Below, one piece after another: positions 17,871 through 28,004 of a stretch of 64,000 nt of DNA. The stretch is from Actinomycetales bacterium SN12. GTDB taxonomy: Bacteria > Actinomycetota > Actinomycetes > Actinomycetales > Microbacteriaceae. The notes beneath the pieces were generated by a model. The model saw only the letters and a list, made by a program, of their open reading frames with translations, ran no database searches and was not told the DNA's origin. Position numbers and translations under genes: made by a program. How positions within the stretch are numbered: the stretch's first letter is position 1; each line of letters opens with the position of its first letter. The stretch is taken from positions 1 to 64,000 of the forward strand of contig PJCV01000005.1 of the NCBI GenBank assembly GCA_002837415.1, written 5' to 3'.

Positions 17871-18409
17871 TGGATCGCCGTCTCACCCACCTCTCCGGCC
17901 TGCCTGATCCGCGGCCGGGCCGCGCGCCTCAGGTCGCGGTGATCGCGCTCGGGTCGAATGAGGGCGACCGCGGTGAGATGCTGCGCGCCGCGGCTGAGCG
18001 GCTGCGCCGGCTGCCCCTGGTCGACGACCTCGTGATGTCGGAGGCGATCGAGACGGTGGCGGTGAAGCCCGACGGGCCCGACCCGGACGCGCCGCCGTAC
18101 CTCAACGCCGTCGCGCTGATGACCACCCGCCTCGCACCGCAGGTGCTGCTGGGCATGCTGCACGCGGTGGAGGAGGAGCAGGGCCGGGTGCGGGCCGAGC
18201 GCTGGGGCGACCGCACCCTCGACCTCGATCTCATCGCGTACGGCGACTTCCGCAGTGACGCCGAGCATCTGCAGGTGCCGCACCCGCGGGCCGGCGAGCG
18301 TCTCTTCGTGCTCGAGCCCTGGCTCAGCATCGATCCTGACGCGGTGCTGCCCGGAGCGGGCCGCGTCGACGAGCTGGTGTACCGACTGCGCTCATCGGAC
18401 GATCGATGA
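17870..18409 (+). CDS. folK: HPPK (hydroxymethyl-dihydropterin pyrophosphokinase)
   Basis: This 179-residue enzyme transfers pyrophosphate from ATP to 6-hydroxymethyl-dihydropterin, making the folP substrate. ALGSNEGDR near residue 24 and RWGDRTLDLDLIAYGD near 107 are the conserved ATP and metal-binding segments; VPHPRAGERLFVLEPW follows. About 20 extra N-terminal residues precede the fold. The start is ATG 17870, overlapping the folB stop, or GTG 17867 one codon earlier. The stop overlaps the DUF3180 gene (ATGA). Confidence 0.95.
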   Translation: MDRRLTHLSGLPDPRPGRAPQVAVIALGSNEGDRGEMLRAAAERLRRLPLVDDLVMSEAIETVAVKPDGPDPDAPPYLNAVALMTTRLAPQVLLGMLHAVEEEQGRVRAERWGDRTLDLDLIAYGDFRSDAEHLQVPHPRAGERLFVLEPWLSIDPDAVLPGAGRVDELVYRLRSSDDR

Positions 18410-18870
18410 AGCGCACGTCCGCATCGACGCTGCTCGTGCTCGCGCTGCTGGCGGCCGGCGCCGGCTTCGCCTTCGACCACATGCTGACGGTCACCGGAGG
18501 CGCGACCTTCACGCCCTCCGGGTTCCTCCCGGTGCTGCTCGTGCTCATCGCGGTCGCTGTGCTGCTGCTCGCGTGGCCGGTGCGGCGCAGCACCCGCGGC
18601 GGTCGGCGCATCGACCCGTTCCGCGCGCTGCGCGCCGCCACCCTCGCACGAGCGTCGAGCCTGCTCGGCGCGATCATGGTCGGCTTCGGCGCCGGGCTGC
18701 TGCTCTTCCTCTCCACCCGTCCCGTGCCCGCGCCGGTAGGGTCGGTGGTGGCGATGATCGCCCTCATCATCTGCGCAGCGCTGCTGGTCGGGGTGGCCCT
18801 CATCGCGGAACAGTTCTGCACTCTGCCGAAGGATCCTGATGAGCGACAGCCAGACGAACCCGCCTCGTGA
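18406..18870 (+). CDS. DUF3180 membrane protein of the folate operon
   Basis: This 154-residue protein has four hydrophobic segments (about 8-27, 38-58, 85-105, 113-132) and a hydrophilic acidic end, matching DUF3180. The family is almost always found next to folK in actinobacteria but has no known function; membrane location is inferred. The ATG overlaps the folK stop, and its end overlaps the next gene by 32 bp. Confidence 0.85.
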   Translation: MKRTSASTLLVLALLAAGAGFAFDHMLTVTGGATFTPSGFLPVLLVLIAVAVLLLAWPVRRSTRGGRRIDPFRALRAATLARASSLLGAIMVGFGAGLLLFLSTRPVPAPVGSVVAMIALIICAALLVGVALIAEQFCTLPKDPDERQPDEPAS

Positions 18871-19432
18871 ACCGAACGTGTTCACCCCGGCTCCTGCGGC
18901 GGCCGACGTGCTCGACGAGGGAACGTACTCGAGCATCCGCACCCCGCGCGGCAGCGGCGCCCTCGCGCTCGACGGGGCATGGCACCAGATCTCACCGCGG
19001 TACGTGACATCGCAGTTCGTGCAGAATGCGATCCTCATCCTGCTCGTCGCGATCGCGGCTGCCGTCGCGGCCACCGTGCTCGAGATGACGTGGGTGTGGA
19101 TCCCGGCCGGGGCTCTCGTCGCGATCGACGTGATCACGCTCGCGATCCTGCCTCGGCAGGCCAGGGCACTCGGGTACATGCTGCGCGCCGACGACATCGT
19201 GTTCCGACGCGGCATCCTGTGGCAGCGGATGGTGGCGGTGCCCTACGGGCGCATGCAGCTGGTTGACATCACGCAGGGTCCGCTCGACCGCGTCTTCGGA
19301 CTCTCGCAGCTGAAGATGGTCACCGCAGCGGCCGCCACGGGGGTGCAGATCCCCGGACTCACGCAGGGCGCGGCCGAGGCGCTGCGCGACACGCTCATCG
19401 AGGTGGCCGAGACCAGACGGACCGGACTGTGA
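18839..19432 (+). CDS. PH domain membrane protein (YdbS-like)
   Basis: This 197-residue protein has two adjacent membrane helices (about 58-77 and 83-103) followed by a bacterial PH domain (DUF304, bPH2), with the RGILWQRMVAVPYGRMQLVDI stretch typical of that domain. YdbS/YdbT pairs in Bacillus and actinobacteria are membrane proteins; some protect against particular bacteriocins. The exact role here is unknown. The gene overlaps DUF3180 by 32 bp, and its stop overlaps the GTG of the next PH gene, so the pair is made together. Confidence 0.8.
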   Translation: MSDSQTNPPREPNVFTPAPAAADVLDEGTYSSIRTPRGSGALALDGAWHQISPRYVTSQFVQNAILILLVAIAAAVAATVLEMTWVWIPAGALVAIDVITLAILPRQARALGYMLRADDIVFRRGILWQRMVAVPYGRMQLVDITQGPLDRVFGLSQLKMVTAAAATGVQIPGLTQGAAEALRDTLIEVAETRRTGL

Positions 19433-21138
19433 GCACCCCCGAGCGTCCCGCCGCTGCGCCGGCCGACGCACTGCCGCAGGGCGGCTCGTCGTCACTCGCC
19501 GACGGCGAGTGGCACCGGATGCATCCGCTCACGCCCCTGTTCAAGGGCGGCCTCGCGCTGCTGGTCGTGGCGGGCATCGTCATCACGAACATGCGCGACA
19601 AGATGATCGACTGGGTAGTCCGGCTCTTCGCACCCGACTCCGGCTTCAGCCCGAACGGCGGCGACCCCGTCGACTGGGTTCTCGAGAACGACCTGGTGCT
19701 GCTCGCACTGCTCGCCGTGCTCGGGCTGGTGGTGCTGCTCATCGCCGTCTTCTGGTTCCTCTGGCGCTTCCAGCAGTTCCGCATCACCGGCGATCACGTC
19801 GAGGTGCGCAAGGGGCTGCTCTTCCGCTCGCACCGACGCGCCCCGCTCGACCGCGTACAGGGGGTGAACCTCACCCGTCCCTTCCCCGCGCGCCTGATCG
19901 GACTCGCCAAGCTCGAGGTCGTCGGCGCCGGCAATGACGCGAACGTGCCCCTCGAGTACCTCTCGACGGCGAAGGCAGAAGAGGTGCGCGCCGACATCCT
20001 GCGACTGGCCGCGGGCGCCCGCAGCGCCCGCCTCGTGGCCTCCGGAGCGACGTCCGCTCAGACGGCCCGTGAGGCGATCATCGGATCGATGAACGCGGGA
20101 GTGTCCGGACTGATCGAGGGCGTCGATCTGGCAGACGTCGCGCCGGAGAGCGTCGTCAAGATCCCCACCGGCCGGCTGATAGGCTCGCAGCTCATCTCGG
20201 CCGTGCTGTGGGTGCTCTTCTTCGGCGCCATCTACGTCTTCTCCGTCGTGGCCATGTTCCTCGGCATGACCGCAGACGGCGAGAAGCCTGCTGACATCGC
20301 GCTCGCGACCATCGCGCTCAGCCTCGGCATCGGCATCCCGCTCGCCATCGCCGTGGTCGGCATCACCTGGGCGCAGATCTCGAAATCGCTGCGCTACTCG
20401 ATCGCGCCCACGCCCGACGGGGTGCGGATCACATTCGGGCTGCTCACGACGATCACCGAGACGCTGCCTCCCGGCCGCATCTTCGCGGTCGAGGTGTCGC
20501 AGTCGCTGCTGTGGCGGCCCTTCGGCTGGTGGACGGTGAAGATCAACCGGATGACGGGAAAGAGCGCCGTCCAGCAGAGCTCCGGCAACGCGCAGCAGTT
20601 CAACATCGTGCTTCCCGTCGGCCGCCGCGCCGATGTCGAGCGGGTGCTCGAGCTGGTGCTGCCGGGCATCCCCTCGGCAGAGATCGCGGCGATGTGGGAG
20701 AACGGCGTGGTGGGACCCACCGGCGACGACCCGTACCGCACCATCCCGCCGCGGGCCGCCTGGCGCCGGCCGCTGTCGTGGAAGCGGCACGGCTACCGGC
20801 TCACCGAGCACGCGGTGCTGGTGAGACGCGGCTTCCTGTGGCGGCGGCTCGCCGTGTTCCCGCTCGCACGACTGCAGAGCGTGTCGATCTCGCAGGGCCC
20901 GATCGATCGTCTGCAGCGGGTCTCGCACGGGCAGATCCATTCGGTCGCCGGCCCCGTCACGGGCAATCTGTCGGGTCTCGAGCGAGATGACGCGATCGCG
21001 CTGCTCGACGGCGTCAGCCGTGCCGCGGCGCTCGCCGCCTCGGCCGACCGCACCCATCGCTGGGCGGAGCATGCGCCGGACGCGCCGGCGTATCCCGACG
21101 GTGACGCGGTGCAGCCGCCCGGATGGATGCAGCGATGA
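19429..21138 (+). CDS. Multi-PH-domain membrane protein (YdbT-like)
   Basis: This 569-residue partner of the preceding gene has about four membrane helices (near 40-58, 84-104, 245-268, 290-315) and at least three bPH2-like repeats. These show RKGLLFRSHRRAPLDRVQGV near 125, PPGRIFAVEVSQSLLWRPFGWW near 345, and RRGFLWRRLAVFPLARLQSV near 465. This is the usual YdbT arrangement. GTG 19429 overlaps the previous stop (GTGA). The 3' end overlaps the DUF2520 gene. Confidence 0.8.
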   Translation: MSTPERPAAAPADALPQGGSSSLADGEWHRMHPLTPLFKGGLALLVVAGIVITNMRDKMIDWVVRLFAPDSGFSPNGGDPVDWVLENDLVLLALLAVLGLVVLLIAVFWFLWRFQQFRITGDHVEVRKGLLFRSHRRAPLDRVQGVNLTRPFPARLIGLAKLEVVGAGNDANVPLEYLSTAKAEEVRADILRLAAGARSARLVASGATSAQTAREAIIGSMNAGVSGLIEGVDLADVAPESVVKIPTGRLIGSQLISAVLWVLFFGAIYVFSVVAMFLGMTADGEKPADIALATIALSLGIGIPLAIAVVGITWAQISKSLRYSIAPTPDGVRITFGLLTTITETLPPGRIFAVEVSQSLLWRPFGWWTVKINRMTGKSAVQQSSGNAQQFNIVLPVGRRADVERVLELVLPGIPSAEIAAMWENGVVGPTGDDPYRTIPPRAAWRRPLSWKRHGYRLTEHAVLVRRGFLWRRLAVFPLARLQSVSISQGPIDRLQRVSHGQIHSVAGPVTGNLSGLERDDAIALLDGVSRAAALAASADRTHRWAEHAPDAPAYPDGDAVQPPGWMQR

Positions 21139-21836
21139 TGCGCGAGGGACGTCTCGGCATCGGCATCATCGGCGCGGGCCGTGTCGGACCGATCATCGGC
21201 GCTGCGCTCGCCGGCGCCGGTCACGCGATCACCGGCATCACCTCGGGCTCCGACGACGACCGCGCGGCCGCGGTGCTCCCGGGCGTGCCCGTGCTGGACG
21301 CTCTGGAGGTGACCCGCCGCAGCGAGCTGGTCATCGTGGCCGTGCCCCATGACGAGCTGCCCGGACTCGTCAGCGGTCTGGCCGAGCTCGGCGGCTGGCA
21401 GATGGGCCAGCTGGTGCTGCACACCGACCCCGCGTACGGCACCGAGGTGCTGCGCCCGGCCGCCGAGCGCGGGGCGATACCGCTCGCCGTGCATCCGGCC
21501 ATCTCGTTCACGGGCACCACGATCGACCTGCGCCAGCTGCAGGCGGCATTCGCCGCCGTCACCGCACCGGCCGCCGTCCTGCCGATCGCGCAGGCGCTTG
21601 CGGTGGAGATGGGCTGCGAACCGGTCGTCATCGCCGAGAAGGACCGGCCGATGTACGCCGAGGCGATCGCCACGGCATCCGGGTTCTCCCGCTCGATCGT
21701 GCAGCAGGCGACGGGTCTGCTCCGCGGGGTCGGGATCGACAACCCCGGCGGGTACCTGTCGGCCCTGGTCGGCTCGACCGTCGAGCAGGCGCTGCGCGCG
21801 GCATCCGATCCGCTCAGCCCACCCGGCGAGCACTGA
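21135..21836 (+). CDS. DUF2520 Rossmann-fold oxidoreductase-like protein
   Basis: This 233-residue protein starts with a dinucleotide-binding fold, IGIIGAGRVGPIIGAAL (about 8-24), followed by a DUF2520 C-terminal helical domain, with the HPAISFTG segment typical of the family. These resemble ketopantoate reductase-like enzymes and are usually followed by panC in actinobacteria. No panC is present here: the next gene is a DUF2207 protein on the opposite strand. ATG 21135 overlaps the previous stop (ATGA); 21123 and 21138 are alternatives. The substrate is unknown. Confidence 0.8.
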   Translation: MMREGRLGIGIIGAGRVGPIIGAALAGAGHAITGITSGSDDDRAAAVLPGVPVLDALEVTRRSELVIVAVPHDELPGLVSGLAELGGWQMGQLVLHTDPAYGTEVLRPAAERGAIPLAVHPAISFTGTTIDLRQLQAAFAAVTAPAAVLPIAQALAVEMGCEPVVIAEKDRPMYAEAIATASGFSRSIVQQATGLLRGVGIDNPGGYLSALVGSTVEQALRAASDPLSPPGEH

Positions 21837-21856
21837 GCGGTGTCGGGTGGAACGCG

Positions 21857-23665
21857 TCAGCGGCCGCCCGAGAACCCGCCGCCCCCGCCGCCACCCGAGA
21901 ATCCGCCACCGGTCGACCCACCCGACGAACTCGACGCGGGCGTGTAGGTGGCCGCAGTGCTCATCGAGCTCGAGTAGCTCGACAGTCGCGATGCAAGAGA
22001 GACGCCGACGTAGGTGCTGACCCAGTCGGGGCTCCGCCCGCTGTCGGCGTACGTGGTCTCGAGCACGCTCGTCCAGCTGCGCTCCTCACCGAAGAGCATC
22101 GCGTAGGGCAGCAGCTTCTCGTACAGGTGGATGACGTCGATCGAGCCGTCGGCGCGCCGTTCCGCGCCTGCGACCGACTGCAGCATGCGCAGCCGATCGG
22201 CCTCGGCGACGCGGATGAACTCCCGCACTCCGAGCAGGTACTCGGCCCGCTCGGCGCCCTCTGCGGTGAGCACCGTATGCCGGCTGAACGCCACGATCGC
22301 CGAGACGCCGACGCCGACGGCGGTGAGGACGAAGGCGATGACCGACAGCGGCAGCAGGTCGCGGTCCTTCGTGGCAGTCCAGATGAGCAGAGCGAGGGTC
22401 GCCGCCAGCATCCCGAGCGATGACCAGCCGAGGGCCATCGCCGCGCGGCTGCGCTCCGAGGTCACCCAGCCTCGGCTCCTCGCCTCGGCCGCGCCCTTCT
22501 CGACCAGCTTCTGCATGCGCTTGGCGAACTTCGCGCTCGTGCGCGGGATGCGGCGCAGAGTCGTATCTCCGGGGAACAGGGCATTCAGCATCGCCGCATC
22601 GAGCGGATGCCCGGAACGCGCTCTGTCGAGCAGCCGCAGCGCCGGACGGCCCTCGCCCTCGCCGGCACCCTCGTCCTCGAGGCGCAGCGCGCCCTGCACC
22701 GCGAGGTGCACCATCTGCGCCGGAGCGGGATTCGGAGCACCCGCGATGAGCGGAGCGGCCACAAGCGGAGGCAGGGCAGCGGGCACATCGAACTGGGCGA
22801 TGACGATGCCCGTCGCGGTGCGGCGTCGACGCCGCATGCGGGCGATCGCGACCCAGACGCCAGCGGCCGTGACCAGTGTCGCCCCGCCGGCGACGACCGG
22901 CGCGAAATCCGCCACAGGATCGGGTTGGCGGGCGGCCGGCTGGGTCACCGTCCCCTTCGCGAATCCGATGGCCACCGTGACCCCGTCGCCCGCCTCCCGA
23001 GCACCGGAGCGCACCCGGAAGGTCGAGCCGTCGGCTGACTTCTCGATCTCGCACGCGCGTCGCTCGCCCTGACGGCCCGCGTAGCAGGCGGTGTCGCCGA
23101 CGGCCGCGGCCGCGAGCTCGGGGGCCAGGCGGATCTCGGCATGGAAGCGCTCGATCGCCTGCGTGCTGTTCAACGGCAGCAGGTTCCAGTAGAACTCGTC
23201 GTTGCCCGACTCCGTGCCGTGCACCATGAAGTCGCGCATGGTCGACCGGATCACGTATGTCATCGAGCCGTGCACGTAGTCGTCGGTGCCGGTCAGCACG
23301 AGCACCATGTCATCCTCGGTCTCGACGTCGAAGGGCACGTCGCGCCCCTCGGCGTCCGTCACGGAGACGATGTCGATGTCGAGCCCCGCGCCCAGGTACC
23401 GCTGCGGGTAGCCGCGGATGATGCCCTTGTTCTGATCGTGCTGAGGGAACTCGGCGACCAGCGTCTCGGTCACCTGCGCGGTCGCTCTGCCCTCGGCGTC
23501 GAGCGAGACGTCGTACTCGGCCGACCAGGACGAGTACGCGAAGTCGTCCACGTCGGCGGCGGCCGGGGCGACGGGCAGCAGCGCGACGAGCAGCCCGACG
23601 GCGAGCGCGAGGGCGACGAGGGCCCTCGGCGCGTCGAACAGGGCGGAGATTCGCTGAGCACGCAT
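21857..23665 (-). CDS. DUF2207 membrane protein with signal peptide
   Basis: This 602-residue protein begins with a signal peptide (cleavage near AAADVDDF, about residue 38), then an extracellular DUF2207 domain (about 40-250). A membrane helix near 258-275, a cytoplasmic segment, two more helices around 410-455 and a cytoplasmic C-terminal part follow. It ends in a low-complexity Ser/Gly run finishing GGGFSGGR. The family is widespread in Gram-positive bacteria with no assigned role. ATG 23665 has TAGCCT 6 nt upstream and no ribosome site. It is convergent with the DUF2520 gene. Confidence 0.85.
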   Translation of the reverse strand: MRAQRISALFDAPRALVALALAVGLLVALLPVAPAAADVDDFAYSSWSAEYDVSLDAEGRATAQVTETLVAEFPQHDQNKGIIRGYPQRYLGAGLDIDIVSVTDAEGRDVPFDVETEDDMVLVLTGTDDYVHGSMTYVIRSTMRDFMVHGTESGNDEFYWNLLPLNSTQAIERFHAEIRLAPELAAAAVGDTACYAGRQGERRACEIEKSADGSTFRVRSGAREAGDGVTVAIGFAKGTVTQPAARQPDPVADFAPVVAGGATLVTAAGVWVAIARMRRRRRTATGIVIAQFDVPAALPPLVAAPLIAGAPNPAPAQMVHLAVQGALRLEDEGAGEGEGRPALRLLDRARSGHPLDAAMLNALFPGDTTLRRIPRTSAKFAKRMQKLVEKGAAEARSRGWVTSERSRAAMALGWSSLGMLAATLALLIWTATKDRDLLPLSVIAFVLTAVGVGVSAIVAFSRHTVLTAEGAERAEYLLGVREFIRVAEADRLRMLQSVAGAERRADGSIDVIHLYEKLLPYAMLFGEERSWTSVLETTYADSGRSPDWVSTYVGVSLASRLSSYSSSMSTAATYTPASSSSGGSTGGGFSGGGGGGGFSGGR

Positions 23666-23671
23666 GCCGAG

Positions 23672-23677
23672 AGGCTA
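23672..23677 (-). promoter_or_regulatory. -10 box TAGCCT of the leaderless DUF2207 gene
   Basis: On the minus strand TAGCCT is followed by CTCGGC (6 nt) and the ATG at 23665. Confidence 0.65.
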
Positions 23678-23754
23678 CCTCGGCAGCCGAGGCAGCTCGG
23701 GGCCGCGCGGCGCGCGCCGGTAGACTCGAGGGGACTTTCCAAGGAGCCCCACCC

Positions 23755-25302
<1,548 letters not shown>

Positions 25303-25315
25303 GCGGAGCCCGGGC

Positions 25316-26503
25316 ATGACGCCGAACGTCGTCGACCTGCTGATCGCCGTGCTGCTGATCGCGTCGGTCGCGACGGGGCTCGGAGCGGGCCTGTTCGCCG
25401 TGCTCGGCTCGGTGTGCGGTCTGGTGCTCGGCGCGCTCGCCGCGCCCTGGGTGCTGCCGCTCGTGGCGCGCGCCGTGCCCGAGAGCGGGCCGAAGGGGCT
25501 GCTGCTCGTGATCACGGCCGTCGCGCTGCTCGCCGTGGGCGCCGCCGTCGGCTCGGCGATCGGCCGCGTCGTGCGTCGCGGTGCGGACCGGCTGAAGCTC
25601 CGCCTCGTGGAGCGGATGCTGGGCGGGCTCACCGCCCTGGTCGCTGCAGCGCTCGCGATCACCATGGTCGGCTCGGCGATCGCCTCTGCGGGTGTTCCCG
25701 TGCTGTCGGCGACCGTCGCCTCGTCGAGCGCGCTGCGCACCGTCGAGCGGTACATCCCACCGCCCCTCGCGGAGGCCGCCGCTCGGCTCAACGCGTTCGC
25801 GTTCGGTGAGACGGTGCTTCCCACGCTCGAAGGGCTGCTGCAGCCCGGGCAGCTGGACGCGGCTCCCGAGCCGACGCCGATCGAGCTCGCCACTCCCGAG
25901 CTCGATCGCGCGGCCGGCTCGGTCGTCAAGGTGTCTGGTTCGGCGGACGGCTGCGGGGTGATCTCGACGGGAACCGGGTTCGTCATCGCCGAGGACCGCA
26001 TCATCACGAACGCGCACGTCGTGGCGGGCGTCCGCGCCCCAATCGTGGAGGTGCCGGGCGAACCGGCGCGCGATGCCACGGTGGTGTACTTCGATCCGAT
26101 CGACGACATCGCCGTGATCGCCGCCGATGTGCAGGCTGAGCCGCTGGGCCTGGCCGAGCCGCTCGCTCCCGGCGAGAGCGGCGCCGTCATGGGGTACCCG
26201 TTCGGCGGCCCGTTCCGCGTGACGACCGCTGGAGTCGTCTCGTCGTCGAGCGCCCCCGTACGCGACATCTACGGCGAGAGCACGACGCCGCGCAGCGTCT
26301 ACGCACTGCGGGCCCAGGTCGAACCGGGCAACTCGGGCGGCCCGCTTCTCACTGCCGGCGGGCAGGTGGCGGGCATGGTGTTCGCGAAGGATGCCGCTGC
26401 GCCGAACGTCGGATATGCCATGACGAACGACGAGCTGTTGCCCGTCGTCTCGCAGCTCGGCGCCGACGCGGCGCCCGTGCCGGTCGGTGCCTGCATCCCC
26501 TGA
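25316..26503 (+). CDS. Membrane-anchored trypsin-like serine protease (MarP-like)
   Basis: This 395-residue protein has four hydrophobic segments in the first about 130 residues (CvpA-like), a linker, and an extracytoplasmic trypsin-like domain. The catalytic triad is visible: histidine in TNAHVV, aspartate in DDIAVI and serine in PGNSGGPL. Two cysteines, one before the domain and one at the extreme C terminus (GACIP), could form a disulfide as in mycobacterial MarP. MarP protects M. tuberculosis in acid by activating a cell-wall hydrolase; whether that applies here is unknown. It follows lysS by 13 bp. Confidence 0.87.
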   Translation: MTPNVVDLLIAVLLIASVATGLGAGLFAVLGSVCGLVLGALAAPWVLPLVARAVPESGPKGLLLVITAVALLAVGAAVGSAIGRVVRRGADRLKLRLVERMLGGLTALVAAALAITMVGSAIASAGVPVLSATVASSSALRTVERYIPPPLAEAAARLNAFAFGETVLPTLEGLLQPGQLDAAPEPTPIELATPELDRAAGSVVKVSGSADGCGVISTGTGFVIAEDRIITNAHVVAGVRAPIVEVPGEPARDATVVYFDPIDDIAVIAADVQAEPLGLAEPLAPGESGAVMGYPFGGPFRVTTAGVVSSSSAPVRDIYGESTTPRSVYALRAQVEPGNSGGPLLTAGGQVAGMVFAKDAAAPNVGYAMTNDELLPVVSQLGADAAPVPVGACIP

Positions 26504-26514
26504 CCCAAAGGCGG

Positions 26515-27627
26515 TCACGGCCTGCGCAGCACCCACTCCGGCAGCATCGCGGCTGCGAGGATGCTCGAGATGAGCGAGGCCATGCTGTGGCCGGGCTCCA
26601 GACGCAGCGCCTCGTCGACGTAGGTTCCGGCGTGCGACGAGCGACCCATCGCCCATGCCAGCCATGCCGCGGCGGTGAGCGCGCCGACCTTGGCGTGCCG
26701 CGGCGCACGCGCGGCGGCAGAGCGGACGACCTGCAGCGCGCATCCGAGCCGGTCGAGATCCGGCCGCGGGCCACGGCCCATGAACACCTCGCCGATGGCA
26801 TCCGGCACCGTCGTGCGATCGCTCGAGAAGGCGAGCTGAGCATCGAACGCGCGATACCCGAACTCGAGGTCGGTGGCCCACTGCACGAGGATCGCGTCCC
26901 GCAGCGGCGGGCGGCTCAGGCACCACAGCAGCGCTGCGCACGCGAAGGGATCGTCGTCCAGCGGGGCGTCGAGGAGGTGCTCGACGAAATGCGGCAGGTC
27001 GTCGAGCATCACCTCGGCGGCCGCGATCGCGATGGGGTTCTCAGCGCCGATCCCCCTGCCGTGGGTCTGGTGCTCGATCGCGTCTCCGAGGTCGCGCAGG
27101 GCCCGGCCCACGCTCTCGCGCTCGACGAGGTCGCTGCGCGGCAGCTCGGCGCCGGCGAGCTGATCGCCGCTGACGTCGCCGATGCCCGGCACCGCGGGAG
27201 CGGAGGGGATGTCCGCGAGCGGACGGACCAGCGGGGTGTCGTCGAGGTAGTCGCCCCAGCCGTGCGGGGTGACGCACAGCGCTTCGACCACCCGCAGCCC
27301 GGCGTGGCTGCACACGTCGACGAGCGCCTCCGCGATGGACAGGTGCGGCAGCAGCAGGCCGTCGGGCACCCGCGCCGGCGCGTCGTCCGTGTAGACGACG
27401 ACGGCGACCGCGTCGGTGTCGGGCACCTGCAGCAGCGCACGCAGCGCCACGTCGGCGAAGTGGTCGGGGTCGATGTCGGAGGCGGGCAGGTCGATGCGCA
27501 TCGCCCCCTGCGTGCGAGTGCCGTGAAAGGGCAGCATGACGATGCTCTGCCTCGGCGTGAAGCCGGCGAGCGCCGGCACGAGCCCGAGGAACTCGGCGGG
27601 GTCTGTGGCGTGGATGATCGTGGTCAT
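26515..27627 (-). CDS. DUF4192 family protein
   Basis: This 370-residue soluble protein matches DUF4192, found almost only in actinobacteria and of unknown function. Typical features are the start TDPAEFLGLVPALAGFTPRQSIVML, the middle segment DAVAVVVYTDD, and a C-terminal stretch about genes or positions with WLAWAMGRSSHAG. The ATG at 27627 gives the usual family N terminus; an upstream open extension to 27762 is rejected. It is convergent with the protease gene (11 bp). Confidence 0.85.
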   Translation of the reverse strand: MTTIIHATDPAEFLGLVPALAGFTPRQSIVMLPFHGTRTQGAMRIDLPASDIDPDHFADVALRALLQVPDTDAVAVVVYTDDAPARVPDGLLLPHLSIAEALVDVCSHAGLRVVEALCVTPHGWGDYLDDTPLVRPLADIPSAPAVPGIGDVSGDQLAGAELPRSDLVERESVGRALRDLGDAIEHQTHGRGIGAENPIAIAAAEVMLDDLPHFVEHLLDAPLDDDPFACAALLWCLSRPPLRDAILVQWATDLEFGYRAFDAQLAFSSDRTTVPDAIGEVFMGRGPRPDLDRLGCALQVVRSAAARAPRHAKVGALTAAAWLAWAMGRSSHAGTYVDEALRLEPGHSMASLISSILAAAMLPEWVLRRP

Positions 27628-27774
27628 GAAGGGAGTGTGCGCGACGCCGCCCACTGCGCGAGCGGGGCCTTGCCAGCCCTCCCCGGCGGCGGTGCACAGA
27701 CGCGCACGAGGAACGGGCTGTGCAGGAAGAATGCCGCGCATGGGGAGAGGCGGCCGCCTCACAGACGCGAGCGG

Positions 27775-27780
27775 TACGAT
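27775..27780 (+). promoter_or_regulatory. -10 box TACGAT of a small leaderless gene
   Basis: TACGAT is followed by GGGAGC (6 nt) and GTG 27787. Confidence 0.6.
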
Positions 27781-27786
27781 GGGAGC

Positions 27787-27960
27787 GTGGAGAGCTTCTG
27801 GGTTGCTGCGGCGTGGTCACTTCTGCCGACCGTCGCCGTGAGCGTGGTCTTCGTGATCGTGCTCCGCGGCATCCTGCGTTTCGATCGCACGGAGCGCAAG
27901 GTGCACGCCCAGATCGAGGCCGAAGAGCGCGCTGCTCGCGGTCTGCCGCCGCGCGTCTGA
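27787..27960 (+). CDS. Small single-pass membrane protein
   Basis: This 57-residue protein has an N-terminal hydrophobic helix (about 4-25, VAAAWSLLPTVAVSVVFVIV) followed by a charged helix ending RGLPPRV, so it should lie in the membrane with a cytoplasmic tail. It was not recognised as a named family. It is believed real because of the leaderless -10 box TACGAT exactly 6 nt before the GTG, good codon use, and its position just before cardiolipin synthase (44 bp). A role in membrane metabolism would be a guess. Confidence 0.6.
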   Translation: MESFWVAAAWSLLPTVAVSVVFVIVLRGILRFDRTERKVHAQIEAEERAARGLPPRV

Positions 27961-28004
27961 GGCACCGGCTACGCTGAGCCGAGGCTATCGGCAGGGGAGG
28001 CTCT

